A model generated the notes under the pieces. The model was given only the letters and a program-made list of their open reading frames with translations, did not search any database and had not been told where the DNA came from. Positions 15,937-26,940 of a stretch of DNA of 60,962 nt are shown one piece after another. Every line of letters begins with the position of its first letter. The first letter of the stretch is position 1. The stretch is taken from the NCBI GenBank assembly GCA_947472735.1, contig CANJBY010000010.1, positions 1-60,962 on the forward strand. The letters are read 5' to 3'. The stretch comes from Sphingomonadaceae bacterium (lineage in GTDB: Bacteria; Pseudomonadota; Alphaproteobacteria; Sphingomonadales; Sphingomonadaceae). A program made the translations under genes and the position numbers.

Positions 15937-17675
15937 CCGCGGTTTCCGTCAGCGCGAACGGATTTTCGTCCGCCGCGGTTTCTTCCGGAAGGATCGAACT
16001 GGTCAATGTGCGCCAGCGCTCGCTGTTGCAGGCGAAGCTGCGGGTGTTGTGGGTAATGGCACTGTTCGTGGTGATCGCGCTGATCGCGCTGCTGCGGATC
16101 GGCATCCTCGGCTTGTTCCAGAATGCGCCTGACGCGCGCAACATGGCCGATGCGCTGCTGCCCGCGCGCGGCGAGATCGTGGACCGCAATGGCGTGCCGC
16201 TGGCGCGGGCCTTCCCCGCCTATTCGCTGTGGTTCAACCCCAAGGCACTGGGTGACGGGCCGGCGCTGGTGAAGACCCCTCGCGAAGTCGCTGCCGCACT
16301 GGTGCGGATCTTCCCGGACGAGGACTTTGGCAGGCTGGTCGCTCGCCTTTCGGCCGGCAAACCCGGCTACCTGCGCCGCCGGATTCTGCCCGAGGACGCC
16401 AACAAGATTCACTTGCTGGGCGAACCGGCGCTCGAATTCCCGCGCGAGAACGAGCGCTATTATCCGCAAGGTTCCATGGCCGCGCACATCCTCGGTTTCG
16501 TGGCTGCCGATGGGCACGGGCGGATCGGGATGGAGCAGGTTTACGACCAGCGGCTCAACGATCCGGCGCAGCGAGGGAAGCCGGCCGTGCTGTCCATCGA
16601 CACCCGCGTACAAGGCGCGCTGGAGGACGAGTTGTCGAAAGGCATGTCGGAAACCCTGGCGAAAGGTGCGGCCGGGATCGTGCTCGACGTCGATACCGGC
16701 GAGATCCTTGCGCTGGCCTCGCTGCCCTCGTTCAATCCAAACCTGATTGACCAGACCGGGGCGGCCAACATCTTCAACCGGGTGACCAACCAGGTCTACG
16801 AGCTCGGATCGACCTTCAAGCCGCTGACCATCGCCGCCGCAATCGACGCGGGGACGGTGACAGATCTCGCTCGCCGCTACCAGTCGGACCGGCCGCTGGC
16901 GATCGGCGGGTTCCAGATCCATGACAGCCACAGCTTCGGGGGTTCGCTCAACGTGCCCGAAGCGCTGATCCATTCGTCCAACATCGTCACCGCGCAGGTG
17001 GCCGACGAACTCGGCGGCCCGCGCCTCAACGCCACCATGCGCGCGCTGGGCTTCGCGGAGCGCCCCTTCATCGAGCTGCCCGCCAAGGGCTTTCCCCTCT
17101 GGCCGCGGGGCGAATGGGCGCGGATCACCACCATGACGGTATCCTACGGCCACGGCATCGCCGTTACCCCGCTGCACCTGGCCTCGGCTTACGCGGCGAT
17201 GGTCAACGGCGGAATCTGGCGCCCCGCCACGCTGGAGAAAGTCGAGGCCGGACGCGTTCCTGAGGGGCGCCGCGTGTTCAAGGCCTCGACCAGCGCGCGG
17301 ATGCGGCAATTGCTGCGGATGATCGTTGACCTGGGCACCGGCCGCAAGGCCAATGCCGTGGGCTACAGGGTTGGCGGCAAGACCGGTTCGGCCGAAAAGC
17401 CCGGGGTCGGCGGCTACCGCAAGAGCTCGCTTGTCGCGACTTTCGCCGCCGCATTTCCGATGGACCGGCCGCGGTATGTGATCATAGCCATGCTCGACGA
17501 GCCGCAAGGGACCGCCGCGACGCTGGGCCAGCGCACCGCCGCCTACAATGTCGCCCCGATCGTCGGACGGGTTGTGCCCCGGATCGGCCCGCTGCTCGGC
17601 ATCATGCCCGACGATACCCGCGACGTGGACATTTCCGATCTGGCGCCTCTGGTCGGCAACGGAGACGGCGAATGA
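15933..17675 (+). CDS. ftsI: Septal peptidoglycan transpeptidase FtsI (PBP3)
   Basis: A 580-residue class B penicillin-binding protein that crosslinks septal peptidoglycan together with FtsW. One membrane helix lies at about residues 34-58, then the pedestal domain (EIVDRNGVPLAR) and the transpeptidase domain. Active-site motifs are S293-T-F-K296, S348-S-N350 and K483-T-G485. The start is GTG 15933, overlapping the ftsL stop by 4 bp; the stop overlaps murE in the same way. It is the target of beta-lactams such as aztreonam and cephalexin in relatives. Confidence 0.97.
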   Translation: MTAVSVSANGFSSAAVSSGRIELVNVRQRSLLQAKLRVLWVMALFVVIALIALLRIGILGLFQNAPDARNMADALLPARGEIVDRNGVPLARAFPAYSLWFNPKALGDGPALVKTPREVAAALVRIFPDEDFGRLVARLSAGKPGYLRRRILPEDANKIHLLGEPALEFPRENERYYPQGSMAAHILGFVAADGHGRIGMEQVYDQRLNDPAQRGKPAVLSIDTRVQGALEDELSKGMSETLAKGAAGIVLDVDTGEILALASLPSFNPNLIDQTGAANIFNRVTNQVYELGSTFKPLTIAAAIDAGTVTDLARRYQSDRPLAIGGFQIHDSHSFGGSLNVPEALIHSSNIVTAQVADELGGPRLNATMRALGFAERPFIELPAKGFPLWPRGEWARITTMTVSYGHGIAVTPLHLASAYAAMVNGGIWRPATLEKVEAGRVPEGRRVFKASTSARMRQLLRMIVDLGTGRKANAVGYRVGGKTGSAEKPGVGGYRKSSLVATFAAAFPMDRPRYVIIAMLDEPQGTAATLGQRTAAYNVAPIVGRVVPRIGPLLGIMPDDTRDVDISDLAPLVGNGDGE

Positions 17676-19123
17676 AGCTGGGCATGCTGGCCGAAGCAGC
17701 CGGGATCCCGCTGGCCGGAAGCGGAGACGCGAATGTCACCGGCTTCGCCATCGACAACCGCAAGGTCGCACCCGGCACCGTGTTCGGCGCATTTCCGGGC
17801 GCCCGCTTCAATGGCGAAGATTTCATTCCCGCTGCCGTCGCCGCCGGGGCGGTTGCGATCGTCGCGCGGCCTCAGGCGGATGTCGCGGGCGCAGTGCATA
17901 TTGCCGCAGCGGAACCGCGCCGCGTTTTCGCGCATCTGGCCGCGCGCTTCTTCACCCCGGTGCCGGAGTACGTGGTTGCGGTTACCGGCACCAATGGCAA
18001 GACCTCGACCGTCGAGATGACGCGCCAACTGTGGCGCATGGCCGGCATGCGCGCCGCCTCGATCGGCACGCTTGGCGTGACCACCAGCGACGAGAGCGTC
18101 GCGACCGGACTGACCACGCCCGATATCGTCACCTTCCTTTCCAACATGACCGGACTGGCGCGCGAAGGCGTCACCCATGTTGCCTACGAGGCTTCCAGCC
18201 ACGGTCTGTCGCAATACCGCAACGAGGGGCTTGCGGTTCGCGCCGGGGCCTTCACCAACCTCAGCCGCGACCACCTCGATTACCACAAGGGCATGGACGA
18301 CTACTTCGCCGCCAAGATGCGCCTGTTCGACGAGGTGGTCTCTGACGGCGGCGCTGCGGTGATCTGGGCTGACGATACGTGGTCGGCTCGCGCGGTGGAC
18401 CACGCCGAGGCGCGGGGCCTGAACCTGTTCACTGTGGGCGAGAGGGGAGAGGGTATCCGCCTGCTCTCGCGCACCCCCGGTCAACTCGGACAAGTGCTGG
18501 AGATCGAGCATGAGGGCCAAGGCCGCAAGATCACGCTGCCGCTGATCGGCGCCTACCAGGCTGCCAATGCGCTGGTGGCGGCTGGACTCGTCATTGCGAC
18601 CGGGGGAGATCCGGCGCAGACTTTCGACGCGCTCGGCCGCTTGCAGCCGGTCCGCGGCCGGCTGGAACGGGCCGCGATCGGCCGGGCAGGGGCGCCGGTT
18701 TATGTTGACTATGCCCATACGCCCGACGCGCTAGAAGCCGCAATTGCGGCGCTGCGTCCGCATGTGGCCGGACGCCTGATCGTGGTGTTTGGCGCCGGCG
18801 GAGACCGCGATCAGGGCAAGCGTCCGCAGATGGGTCGGGTCGCTGCCGAGCAGGCCGACTTGGCGATCGTGACCGACGACAATCCCCGCGGAGAAGACGC
18901 GGCGGAGATCCGTTCGCAGATACTCGCCGGTATGGCGGGCAAGGGCCGAGAAGTGGCGGACCGCCGGGCGGCCATCGCCGCCGCCATCGCCGAGGCGGGA
19001 GCGCAGGACATCGTGCTCGTCGCCGGCAAGGGACATGAACAAGGACAAATCGTCGGGCGGGGAGAAGCCACGCGCATCCTGCCCTTCGATGATGTAACCG
19101 TATGCAGGGAGTGCGCCGCATGA
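17672..19123 (+). CDS. murE: UDP-MurNAc-tripeptide synthetase MurE (meso-DAP)
   Basis: A 483-residue cytoplasmic ligase that adds meso-diaminopimelate to UDP-MurNAc-L-Ala-D-Glu. The ATP loop VTGTNGKTSTVEM is visible, and the DNPR motif (TDDNPRGED) marks specificity for meso-DAP over lysine. The three Mur domains fill the usual length. The ATG overlaps the end of ftsI, and the gene end overlaps murF, so the genes are translationally coupled. Confidence 0.97.
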   Translation: MKLGMLAEAAGIPLAGSGDANVTGFAIDNRKVAPGTVFGAFPGARFNGEDFIPAAVAAGAVAIVARPQADVAGAVHIAAAEPRRVFAHLAARFFTPVPEYVVAVTGTNGKTSTVEMTRQLWRMAGMRAASIGTLGVTTSDESVATGLTTPDIVTFLSNMTGLAREGVTHVAYEASSHGLSQYRNEGLAVRAGAFTNLSRDHLDYHKGMDDYFAAKMRLFDEVVSDGGAAVIWADDTWSARAVDHAEARGLNLFTVGERGEGIRLLSRTPGQLGQVLEIEHEGQGRKITLPLIGAYQAANALVAAGLVIATGGDPAQTFDALGRLQPVRGRLERAAIGRAGAPVYVDYAHTPDALEAAIAALRPHVAGRLIVVFGAGGDRDQGKRPQMGRVAAEQADLAIVTDDNPRGEDAAEIRSQILAGMAGKGREVADRRAAIAAAIAEAGAQDIVLVAGKGHEQGQIVGRGEATRILPFDDVTVCRECAA

Positions 19124-20586
19124 ACATGATTGCCCGTTCACCGATCATCGCATGGCCCTCGGAGCTGTCCGACAGCCTCCCGCTGGCGCTGTGGGATGCG
19201 GTGTCGCTGGCCGAGGCGATGGGCGGCGTGGCGAGCGGCGACTTCCAGGTCTCGGGGGTCGAGATCGACAGCCGAGATGTGATGGAAGGTGACCTGTTCT
19301 TTGCGCTCAAGGGCGAGGCCATGGACGGTCATCGCTTCGTGGACGCAGCCTTCGCCAAAGGTGCCGCTGCGGCCGTGGTGGACCGGCCGGTGAGCGGTCC
19401 GCACATCCTGGTTGACGTCACCTCAAGTCCACTTGAGCTTCTTGCAAAAGCCGCGCGAATCCGTGCAGATGCAAAGGTTATCGGAGTCACCGGCTCAGTC
19501 GGAAAGACCGGCGTGAAGGAGGCCCTGTTTGCGGCGCTCGACCGGGCCAGCAAGGGCCAGGCGCACCGTTCGGTCAAGAGCTACAACAACCATGTCGGCG
19601 TCCCGCTGAGCCTTGCCCGCATGTCGGCGAGAGCCAGGTACGGCGTGTTCGAGATGGGCATGAACCACGCCGGCGAAATCGCCGCGCTGGCGGCCCAAGT
19701 GCGCCCGCACGTGGCGCTGATCACCACGATCGCCCCGGCGCACATCGAAATGCTTGGCAGCGAGGAAGCGATTGCCGATGCCAAGGCGGAGATCTTCGGG
19801 GGGCTGGAGATCGGCGGCGTCGCGATCATACCTGCGGACAGCCCGCATTATGCCCGCCTGAAGGAAGCGGCCGAACGGCAGGCAGGCGCTACGGTAATTT
19901 CCTTCGGCCGGGCAGCCCATGCCGACGTGCGGCTGCTCGATACCGTCACCGCTCCTGGCGGAGGATCCCTGGTCACGGTCGACATGGGCGACCGCCGGAT
20001 GTGCTATACCGTTGCCGCTCCGGGCGAACACTGGGTGATCAACTCGCTGGCCGTGATCGCGGCGGTGCGGGCGGTGGGTGCCGATCTGGGTGCCGCCGGG
20101 CTCGCGCTGGCCGAGATGGAAGGCCTCAAGGGCCGCGGCGCGCGGTTCGAGATCGCAGCGAAGGGCGGGCCGGCCACGGTCATCGACGAGAGCTACAACG
20201 CCAATCCCGCCTCGATGCGGGCTACGCTGGCGCAACTCGGCGCCACCAATGCCCGCCGCCGGATCGCGGTTCTGGGCGCGATGAAGGAACTGGGCGATTT
20301 TGCGGCCGGCCTCCACGCTGCGCTGGCCGAACCGATTGCCGCTGCGCGGATCGACTATGCCGTGCTGGTCGGCGACGAAATGGCCGCTCTGGCGGACGAA
20401 CTGGGGAAATCCGGCCTCGGCGCGCTTGGCAAGGCCATGCCCTTCGCCCATTGCCGGACGGTGGATGAGGCGCTTGATGCGCTCACTGCGTTCGGCCTTG
20501 CTGGCGGTGATGCTGTGCTGGTCAAGGGGTCGAACTCGGTAGGCCTCGGCAAACTCGTCGCCGCGCTCGCCGGCAAGGATGGCTGA
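19120..20586 (+). CDS. murF: UDP-MurNAc-pentapeptide synthetase MurF
   Basis: A 488-residue ligase that adds D-Ala-D-Ala (made by Ddl at 27.9 kb) to UDP-MurNAc-tripeptide. The ATP loop is [12 protein letters not shown], with Asn-Asn-His in [12 protein letters not shown] and the conserved [14 protein letters not shown] 19120 overlaps the murE stop (ATGA); in-frame ATGs at 19102 and 19126 are alternatives. An N-terminal stretch of about 25 residues precedes the first conserved block and may be variable. The stop shares one base with the mraY start. Confidence 0.97.
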   Translation: MNMIARSPIIAWPSELSDSLPLALWDAVSLAEAMGGVASGDFQVSGVEIDSRDVMEGDLFFALKGEAMDGHRFVDAAFAKGAAAAVVDRPVSGPHILVDVTSSPLELLAKAARIRADAKVIGVTGSVGKTGVKEALFAALDRASKGQAHRSVKSYNNHVGVPLSLARMSARARYGVFEMGMNHAGEIAALAAQVRPHVALITTIAPAHIEMLGSEEAIADAKAEIFGGLEIGGVAIIPADSPHYARLKEAAERQAGATVISFGRAAHADVRLLDTVTAPGGGSLVTVDMGDRRMCYTVAAPGEHWVINSLAVIAAVRAVGADLGAAGLALAEMEGLKGRGARFEIAAKGGPATVIDESYNANPASMRATLAQLGATNARRRIAVLGAMKELGDFAAGLHAALAEPIAAARIDYAVLVGDEMAALADELGKSGLGALGKAMPFAHCRTVDEALDALTAFGLAGGDAVLVKGSNSVGLGKLVAALAGKDG

Positions 20587-21656
20587 TGCTCTATTTGATT
20601 GCCGAACTGTTTGATTTTCCCGGTCTGGCCAACCTGATCCGCTACCAGACCTTCCGCGCCGGCGCGGCGTTGATGACTGCGCTGGTGATCGGCCTGATCA
20701 TCGGTCCGCGCTTCATCAACATGCTGCGCGTGCGCCAGGGCAAAGGCCAGCCGATCCGCGAGGACGGTCCCAAGTCGCACCTTGCCAAGCGTGGTACGCC
20801 GACGATGGGCGGGCTGATGATCCTGATCGCGCTGGTCATCGCCATGCTGCTGTGGATGGACCTGACCAACCCCTTCGTCTGGGCCTGCCTCGCGGTCACC
20901 TGCGGCTTCGGGGTGATCGGCTTCCTCGACGATTATGACAAGGTGACCAAACGCAGCCACAAGGGCGTTTCCGCCCGGTCACGGCTGCTCGCGGAGTTCG
21001 TGGTGGCGGGGATCGCGGCCTGGCTGATCGTCAGCCAGATCAACACCCACCTCTACGTGCCGTTCCTCTCTGGCCGCTATATCCCGCTCGGGCCGTTCTA
21101 CTATGTCTTCGCCGCGGTGGTGATCGTGGGGGCCGGCAATGCGGTGAACCTTACGGACGGGCTCGATGGCCTGGCGACCATGCCAGTGATCATCGCCGCC
21201 GGGACCTTCGCGATCATCGCCTACCTCGCCGGCCGCGTCGACTATGCCCACTACCTCGGCATCCCGCATGTTCCGCGTGCCGGTGAACTGGCGATCCTCT
21301 GCGCCGGGATCATGGGCGCGGGGCTGGCTTTCCTGTGGTTCAACGCACCGCCGGCGGCGGTGTTCATGGGCGACACCGGCAGCCTCGCGCTGGGCGGTGC
21401 GCTGGGTGCCATCGCGGTGGCGGCGCATCACGAGATCGTGCTGGGGATTGTCGGCGGCCTGTTCGTGCTTGAGGCGGCTTCGGTCATCATCCAGGTTGCG
21501 GTGTTCAAGCGCACCGGCAAACGGGTGTTCCGCATGGCCCCGATCCATCACCACTTCGAGCAGAAGGGCTGGGCGGAATCGACCGTGGTGATCCGCTTCT
21601 GGATCGTCTCGATCATCCTCGCCCTGGTCGGCCTTTCGACTCTGAAGATCCGGTGA
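20586..21656 (+). CDS. mraY: Phospho-MurNAc-pentapeptide translocase MraY
   Basis: A 356-residue integral membrane enzyme of the polyprenyl-phosphate glycosyl-1-phosphate transferase family, which makes lipid I from UDP-MurNAc-pentapeptide and undecaprenyl phosphate. About ten membrane segments are seen. Conserved sites include GTPTMGG, the catalytic-site [18 protein letters not shown] with its acidic residues, and APIHHHFEQ close to the C terminus. The start shares the A of the murF stop (TGATG), and the stop overlaps the murD GTG. Confidence 0.98.
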   Translation: MLYLIAELFDFPGLANLIRYQTFRAGAALMTALVIGLIIGPRFINMLRVRQGKGQPIREDGPKSHLAKRGTPTMGGLMILIALVIAMLLWMDLTNPFVWACLAVTCGFGVIGFLDDYDKVTKRSHKGVSARSRLLAEFVVAGIAAWLIVSQINTHLYVPFLSGRYIPLGPFYYVFAAVVIVGAGNAVNLTDGLDGLATMPVIIAAGTFAIIAYLAGRVDYAHYLGIPHVPRAGELAILCAGIMGAGLAFLWFNAPPAAVFMGDTGSLALGGALGAIAVAAHHEIVLGIVGGLFVLEAASVIIQVAVFKRTGKRVFRMAPIHHHFEQKGWAESTVVIRFWIVSIILALVGLSTLKIR

Positions 21657-22984
21657 TCGTCTCCCCCGCCTTTGCCAACAAGCGCTACGCCGTGCTCGGC
21701 CTTGCCCGCTCGGGCCTGGCGACGGTCGAGGCCTTGCTTGCAAGCGGGGCGCATGTCACCGCCTGGGATGCCCGCGAAGAGCCGCGCCACTCCCTGGAAG
21801 GCCGGGTGGAACTGGCCGACCTGCTGACGATCGACCTGGCCGGGTTCGATGGCGTGGTTGTCTCACCCGGGGTGCCGATCAACCGCCACCCCATTGCCGA
21901 GGCCGCGGCCGCGGTCGGCGTGCCGCTGATCGGCGATATCGAGTTGTTCGCCCTCGCGCGGGAAAGCCTGCCGGCGCACCGGGTCGTGGGGATCACCGGT
22001 ACCAACGGCAAGTCCACCACGACCGCGCTGGTCCATCACCTGCTCCAAAGCGCCGCGCTGCCGACACGGATGGGCGGCAACATCGGCTTGCCGATCATGG
22101 GACAGAAGCCGTTGCCGGCAGGCGGGGTCTATGTGCTCGAGCTGTCGAGCTACCAGATCGACCTGACTTTCAGCCTCGCTTGCGATGTCGCCGCGCTGCT
22201 CAACATCACGCCTGACCACCTTGACCGTTACGACGGGTTCGAGGCCTATGCCGCCGCGAAGGGCCGCCTGTTCGCGATGCAGCGGGATGACCAGCACGCC
22301 GTCTTCGGCATGGGCGATGCCGAGACCGATGCCATTGCTCGGGCCGAAACCGCGCGCCATTCCGCCGGGTTCGTGCACCGGGTCGATGGACACGAACTGG
22401 TGACCATGCAGCCCGACTGGCCCTCGTTGCAAGGGCCCCACAACCTCCAGAATGCCGCTGTCGCGGTTGCCATCGTCGAGGCGCTCGGGTTGACCGCGGC
22501 GCAATGGCGCGCCGCGATGCCGACGTTCCGAGGTTTGCCGCACCGCATGGAGCGGGTTGGCGAATGGAATGGCGTGCTGTTCATCAACGACAGCAAGGCG
22601 ACCAATCCGGCCTCGGCCGCGCCCGCGCTGGCCGCTTTCCCACCCCGTCCCGACAAGCGGGTCCACTGGATTCTCGGCGGGCTGCCCAAGGGCGATGACC
22701 TGGACGAGTGCGCCCCGTTCTTCGGCAACGTTGCCGCCGCCTACATCATCGGCGATGCCGGCCCCCGCTTTGCGGAGTTGCTGGCGCCGCACATGCCGGT
22801 CAACCGCAGCGAGATGCTGTGCGAGGCGATCCGCGAGGCGATCGAGGCAGCGCATCCGGGCGACATCGTGATGCTGAGCCCGGCTTGCGCGAGCTTTGAC
22901 CAGTTCCGCGATTACGAGGCGCGCGGCGACACCTTCCGCCAGATCGTCGAGGCGCTGAGCGAGCCGGGGGAGGACGAAGGCTGA
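21653..22984 (+). CDS. murD: UDP-MurNAc-L-Ala:D-Glu ligase MurD
   Basis: A 443-residue cytoplasmic ligase that adds D-glutamate to UDP-MurNAc-L-alanine. The ATP loop [14 protein letters not shown], the substrate motif GGNIGLP and the later [11 protein letters not shown] are clear. The N-terminal Rossmann-like motif [10 protein letters not shown] binds the UDP part. The start is GTG 21653, overlapping the mraY stop by 4 bp. The stop shares one base with ftsW. Confidence 0.97.
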   Translation: MIVSPAFANKRYAVLGLARSGLATVEALLASGAHVTAWDAREEPRHSLEGRVELADLLTIDLAGFDGVVVSPGVPINRHPIAEAAAAVGVPLIGDIELFALARESLPAHRVVGITGTNGKSTTTALVHHLLQSAALPTRMGGNIGLPIMGQKPLPAGGVYVLELSSYQIDLTFSLACDVAALLNITPDHLDRYDGFEAYAAAKGRLFAMQRDDQHAVFGMGDAETDAIARAETARHSAGFVHRVDGHELVTMQPDWPSLQGPHNLQNAAVAVAIVEALGLTAAQWRAAMPTFRGLPHRMERVGEWNGVLFINDSKATNPASAAPALAAFPPRPDKRVHWILGGLPKGDDLDECAPFFGNVAAAYIIGDAGPRFAELLAPHMPVNRSEMLCEAIREAIEAAHPGDIVMLSPACASFDQFRDYEARGDTFRQIVEALSEPGEDEG

Positions 22985-24234
22985 TGGCCAGCAATCCGCC
23001 CTATGTGCCCGGAGCGTCCCGCGGCGCCAGTCTGGCCGATCCGGCCCGGCTGCGGCGCAGTCGCCGGAGCGAGCTGGCGATCTGGTGGCGAGAGATCGAC
23101 CGGCTTCTGTTGCTGCTCGTGCTGGGGCTGATGGCGATCGGCACGGTGGCGGTCGCGGCGTCTTCGCCCGCCAGCGCGCGGCGGCTGTCGACCTCGGCGG
23201 TCAAGCTTGACGACCTTCACTTCTTCTACCTCCACTTGCGTTTCCAGCTGGTCGGTCTGCTGGCGATGTTCGGGGCTTCGATGTTGCCCAAGGACGTGGC
23301 GCGTCGCGTGGGCATTTTGCTCGGCTTCACCATGCTGGTCGGGCTGATGCTGGTGCCGGTGGTCGGGCACGAGGTGAACGGGGCGAAGCGCTGGTTGAAC
23401 CTGGGCATGTCGCTGCAGCCATCGGAATTTCTCAAGCCGGCCTTCGCCATCGGCCTCGCCTGGATCCTGTCCTGGCGGGCGCGGGACCCGCAGTTGCCGG
23501 TGATCGGCATCGCCACAGGAGTGATGGGTCTGGTCGCCCTCTTGTTGATGGCGCAGCCTGATTTCGGATCGACCGTGCTGTTCGGCGGGGTGTGGTTCGT
23601 GCTGCTCCTGCTGTCCGGAATTTCGGTCAAGAAGATCGTCGCCACTGGCGCCGCCGGGATCGGCCTGATGGTCGCGGCCTATCTGTTCTATGACAACGCC
23701 AGGAACCGGATCGACGCATTTCTGGGCGGCGGGGGCGAGTTCGACCAGGTCGCTCTGGCCGAGCGGACGCTCCTGGCTGGCGGCTGGACCGGGAGCGGGC
23801 TGTGGCTCGGTACCCGCAAGCTTTCGCTGCCCGAGGCGCACACTGACTACATCTTCTCGGTTATCGGTGAGGAGTTCGGTCTGATAGCCTGCGGCTTGAT
23901 CGTGATGCTTTACCTCGGGCTCGTGATCCGCGTGCTGCTGCGGCTGATGGACGAGGAAGACCTGTTCACCACACTGGCCGCGACCGGGCTTACGGCGCAG
24001 CTTGGCGGGCAAGCCTTCATCAACCTGCTCGTCAACCTCCAGTTGTTCCCCTCCAAGGGGATGACCCTGCCGCTGATCAGCTACGGCGGTTCCTCCACCA
24101 TCGCGCTGTGCCTGGGCGTGGGTTTCCTGCTGGCGATCACCCGGCGCAACCCGTTCATCGACCGCGAAGGGTTCACCCTTCCGGGCGGGCCGGCGCGCAA
24201 GCGCAGCAAAGGGCAGAAGGAGCGCGCGACATGA
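22984..24234 (+). CDS. ftsW: Septal peptidoglycan glycosyltransferase FtsW
   Basis: A 416-residue SEDS-family polymerase that builds septal glycan strands from lipid II with FtsI. About ten membrane helices follow a basic cytoplasmic N terminus. Conserved blocks include LQPSEFLKPAF in the middle, IFSVIGEEFG with the catalytic-region acidic residues, and LPLISYGGSST near the end. The end is basic (KRSKGQKE). Start and stop both overlap neighbours (murD, murG), as in the rest of the cluster. Confidence 0.97.
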   Translation: MASNPPYVPGASRGASLADPARLRRSRRSELAIWWREIDRLLLLLVLGLMAIGTVAVAASSPASARRLSTSAVKLDDLHFFYLHLRFQLVGLLAMFGASMLPKDVARRVGILLGFTMLVGLMLVPVVGHEVNGAKRWLNLGMSLQPSEFLKPAFAIGLAWILSWRARDPQLPVIGIATGVMGLVALLLMAQPDFGSTVLFGGVWFVLLLLSGISVKKIVATGAAGIGLMVAAYLFYDNARNRIDAFLGGGGEFDQVALAERTLLAGGWTGSGLWLGTRKLSLPEAHTDYIFSVIGEEFGLIACGLIVMLYLGLVIRVLLRLMDEEDLFTTLAATGLTAQLGGQAFINLLVNLQLFPSKGMTLPLISYGGSSTIALCLGVGFLLAITRRNPFIDREGFTLPGGPARKRSKGQKERAT

Positions 24235-25412
24235 GCGTCGTTTCCCGGCATTTCGTTCTCGCCGCCGGCGGCACCGGCGGGCATCTCGTTCCGGCGTTCG
24301 CGTTGGCGACTGAACTGGAGCGACGCGGCCATCACGTCGCGCTGATTACTGATGAGCGCGGCGCCGCAATCCCTGGCAAGCCAGCCTCGCTGACGGCGCA
24401 CGTCCTGCCTGCCGGGCGCCTGGCCGGCAAGAATCCGCTCGGCTGGATCAAAGCGCTGCGCTCGATCCTCCAGGGCCGAAGCATGGCGCTGCGGCTGTTC
24501 GAAAGCTTTGAACCGAGCTGCGTCGTCGGCTTCGGCGGCTACCCCGCACTTCCTGCACTGCTCGCGGCGTCGACCGCCAAGATCCCCAGCGTGATCCACG
24601 AACAGAACGCGGTGCTTGGCCGCGTCAATCGCTTCCTGGCCCGCCGGGTCGATGCGATTGCCACCGCTTACAGCGAGGTCGACCGGCTAGCCGACAAGCA
24701 CGCGCACAAGGTCCACCTCGTCGGCAACCCGGTGCGCGACGAAGTTCTGAAGCTGCGCGACCAGCCGTTCCCGGCATTCACGGCCGACGGGTTGCTGCGG
24801 GTGCTGGTGACCGGCGGGAGTCAGGGCGCGCGCGTGCTTTCCGAAGTCGTCCCCGATGGGTTGGCCATGTTGCCGCCCGCACTGCGCACGCGCCTGCAGG
24901 TTACCCAGCAGTGCCGGACCGAAGACATCGACGCAGTACGCTCACGCTATGCCGGGCATGACATACCTGCCGAACTCGGCACCTATTTCGAGGACATGGC
25001 CGCCCGCCTGGCCGATGCGCACTTGTTCATCGGGCGGGCCGGAGCCTCGACCATCGCCGAGTTGACGGCGGTTGGCCGTCCCGCGATTCTCGTGCCGCTG
25101 CCGATTGCCACGGACGATCACCAGGCCGCCAACACCCGCGACATCACGGCCGCCGGTGGCGCCCGGGCGATCCGGCAGGCCAAGTTCACCGCGGTCGAGC
25201 TGGCCAAGCAGGTCCAGGCCATCGCCCAGAACCCCGATACCCTTGCCACGGCCGCCCATGCGGCATGGAACTGTGGCTATCCCAATGCTGTGAAGGACCT
25301 GGCCGATCTGGTCGAAAGTTTCGGCGGCGCACCGCTGATGGACGTGATCAGCATGGCCCGCTCGCTATCCGCCCAGAACGACGAGGCCCTGGCGATGGGA
25401 GGCGGGAAGTGA
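24231..25412 (+). CDS. murG: Lipid II synthase MurG
   Basis: A 393-residue GT28 glycosyltransferase that transfers GlcNAc from UDP-GlcNAc to lipid I at the inner face of the membrane. Glycine-rich loops are [12 protein letters not shown] at residues 10-21 and TGGSQGARV at about 196-204. HEQNAVLG and [11 protein letters not shown] are also typical. ATG 24231 (MSVVSRHF) overlaps the ftsW stop; the long open frame upstream lies inside ftsW and is not used. The C-terminal tail beyond the enzyme core is about 25 residues longer than E. coli MurG. Confidence 0.97.
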   Translation: MSVVSRHFVLAAGGTGGHLVPAFALATELERRGHHVALITDERGAAIPGKPASLTAHVLPAGRLAGKNPLGWIKALRSILQGRSMALRLFESFEPSCVVGFGGYPALPALLAASTAKIPSVIHEQNAVLGRVNRFLARRVDAIATAYSEVDRLADKHAHKVHLVGNPVRDEVLKLRDQPFPAFTADGLLRVLVTGGSQGARVLSEVVPDGLAMLPPALRTRLQVTQQCRTEDIDAVRSRYAGHDIPAELGTYFEDMAARLADAHLFIGRAGASTIAELTAVGRPAILVPLPIATDDHQAANTRDITAAGGARAIRQAKFTAVELAKQVQAIAQNPDTLATAAHAAWNCGYPNAVKDLADLVESFGGAPLMDVISMARSLSAQNDEALAMGGGK

Positions 25413-25414
25413 CC

Positions 25415-25486
25415 CTTCGACAGGCTCAGGGCGAGCGGATCTTCGCCCCGTACACTTTCCGACCGCTCAGGCTGAGCTTGTCGAAG
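25415..25486. repeat. Palindromic element, copy 2 (murG-murC gap)
   Basis: Two 24-bp arms at 25415-25438 (CTTCGACAGG..GAGCGG) and 25463-25486 (CCGCTCAGG..TGTCGAAG) are imperfect reverse complements. The element begins within two bases of the murG stop and ends before the murC ribosome-binding site, making a 100-bp gap where the genes around it overlap by 1-4 bp. The sequence CCCGTGCG follows it, as it does copy 3. Confidence 0.88.
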
Positions 25487-25501
25487 CCCGTGCGGGACAT
25501 C

Positions 25502-25506
25502 GGAGG
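25502..25506 (+). promoter_or_regulatory. Ribosome-binding site of murC
   Basis: GGAGG at 25502-25506 is 6 bases before ATG 25513. Unlike the coupled genes around it, murC has its own clear site, in keeping with its separation from murG by the palindromic element. Confidence 0.75.
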
Positions 25507-25512
25507 TCACCG

Positions 25513-26940
25513 ATGAAAGGCGTCGGCACCGACATCGGCACGATCCATTTCGTCGGCATCGGCGGGATCGGCATGTCCGGCATCGCCGAGGTGATGAACA
25601 ACCTTGGCTACACGGTGCAAGGCAGCGACATTGCCGAGGGCTATGTGGTTGAAGGGCTGCGCCAGCGCGGGATCAAGGTGATGATCGGCCACGCCGCCGC
25701 CAACATCGGCGATGCGGCGGTGGTGGTGACCTCCACGGCGGTCAAGCGTGACAATCCCGAGGTTGTGGCGGCGCTGGAAGGCCGGATTCCGGTCGTCCGC
25801 CGGGCCGAGATGCTGGCCGAACTGATGCGGCTCAAGCGCACTGTCGCGGTTGCCGGCACGCACGGCAAGACCACCACCACCTCGATGATCGCCGCGCTGC
25901 TCGACGCGGGCGGGGTCGATCCGACCGTGATCAACGGCGGGATCATCAACTCCTACGGCTCGAACGCGCGCCTTGGCGCCAGCGAATGGATGGTGGTCGA
26001 GGCGGACGAGAGCGACGGCAGCTTCCTGCGGCTCGACGGGACCATTGCGGTGGTCACCAACATCGATCCCGAGCACCTTGATCATTACGGCAGCTTCGAC
26101 CGGGTCAAGGACGCCTTCGTCGAATTTATCGAGAACGTGCCGTTCTATGGCTGCGCAGTGCTGTGCATCGATCATCCCGAAGTGCAGGCGGTAATCCCCA
26201 AGGTCCGTGACCGGCGCGTGGTGACTTACGGCTTTTCCGCCCAGGCCGACGTGCGGGGCGAGAACGTGACGCCTTATCCGGGCGGCAACCGGTTCGACGT
26301 CGCCTTGCGCCAGCGGGACGGTACTTTCCGCCGGATCGAGGGGATCGAACTGCCGATGCCGGGACGCCACAACGTCCCGAACGCGCTCGCCGCGGTCGGC
26401 GTCGCGGCCGAGATGGGCTGCGGGGATGCGGTGATCCAGACCGGCTTCGCAAAATTCACCGGGGTCAAGCGCCGCTTCACCAAAGTGGGCGAAGTTGCCG
26501 TGGATTCCGGGGCAGTCACGGTGATCGACGATTACGGCCACCATCCGGTCGAAATCCGCGCCGTGCTTGCCGCCGCCCGCGAAGGCGTGGGTTCAGGCCG
26601 GGTCGTCGCCGTGGTCCAGCCGCACCGCTTTACCCGGCTGCGCGATCACATGGAGGACTTCCAGGGCGCCTTCAACGATGCCGACGTGGTCTATGTCGCG
26701 CCGGTCTATGCCGCCGGAGAGGTACCCATTCCCGGCGTGGACGCCACTGCGCTGGTAGCGGGAATCAAGGCCCGCGGGCACCGCTCGGCACACGAAGTGG
26801 CAGGTGCGGACGCGCTCGCGAAGGTACTGGCCGACAGCGCTCGGGCCGGTGACATGGTTGTCTGCCTTGGCGCGGGTGACATCACCAAGTGGGCCGGCGG
26901 ACTGGCCGAAGCGATCGGCGTGTTGCGGAGAGGCGGGTGA
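25513..26940 (+). CDS. murC: UDP-MurNAc-L-alanine ligase MurC
   Basis: A 475-residue ligase that adds L-alanine to UDP-MurNAc, the first peptide-stem step. The N-terminal [13 protein letters not shown] binds UDP, the ATP loop is [13 protein letters not shown], and [10 protein letters not shown] and [10 protein letters not shown] are conserved in the family. ATG 25513 has its own GGAGG. The stop shares one base with the murB start at 26940. Confidence 0.97.
   Translation: MKGVGTDIGTIHFVGIGGIGMSGIAEVMNNLGYTVQGSDIAEGYVVEGLRQRGIKVMIGHAAANIGDAAVVVTSTAVKRDNPEVVAALEGRIPVVRRAEMLAELMRLKRTVAVAGTHGKTTTTSMIAALLDAGGVDPTVINGGIINSYGSNARLGASEWMVVEADESDGSFLRLDGTIAVVTNIDPEHLDHYGSFDRVKDAFVEFIENVPFYGCAVLCIDHPEVQAVIPKVRDRRVVTYGFSAQADVRGENVTPYPGGNRFDVALRQRDGTFRRIEGIELPMPGRHNVPNALAAVGVAAEMGCGDAVIQTGFAKFTGVKRRFTKVGEVAVDSGAVTVIDDYGHHPVEIRAVLAAAREGVGSGRVVAVVQPHRFTRLRDHMEDFQGAFNDADVVYVAPVYAAGEVPIPGVDATALVAGIKARGHRSAHEVAGADALAKVLADSARAGDMVVCLGAGDITKWAGGLAEAIGVLRRGG

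Noticed and set aside
15861..17507. Long minus-strand open frame of 548 codons opposite ftsI
   Set aside because: It lies antisense to a well-conserved gene, has no family features, and its length follows from the GC-rich third codon positions of ftsI.
23001..24012. Antisense frames opposite ftsW that look like separate genes
   Set aside because: They are GC-driven shadows of the SEDS gene without start signals or recognisable motifs.
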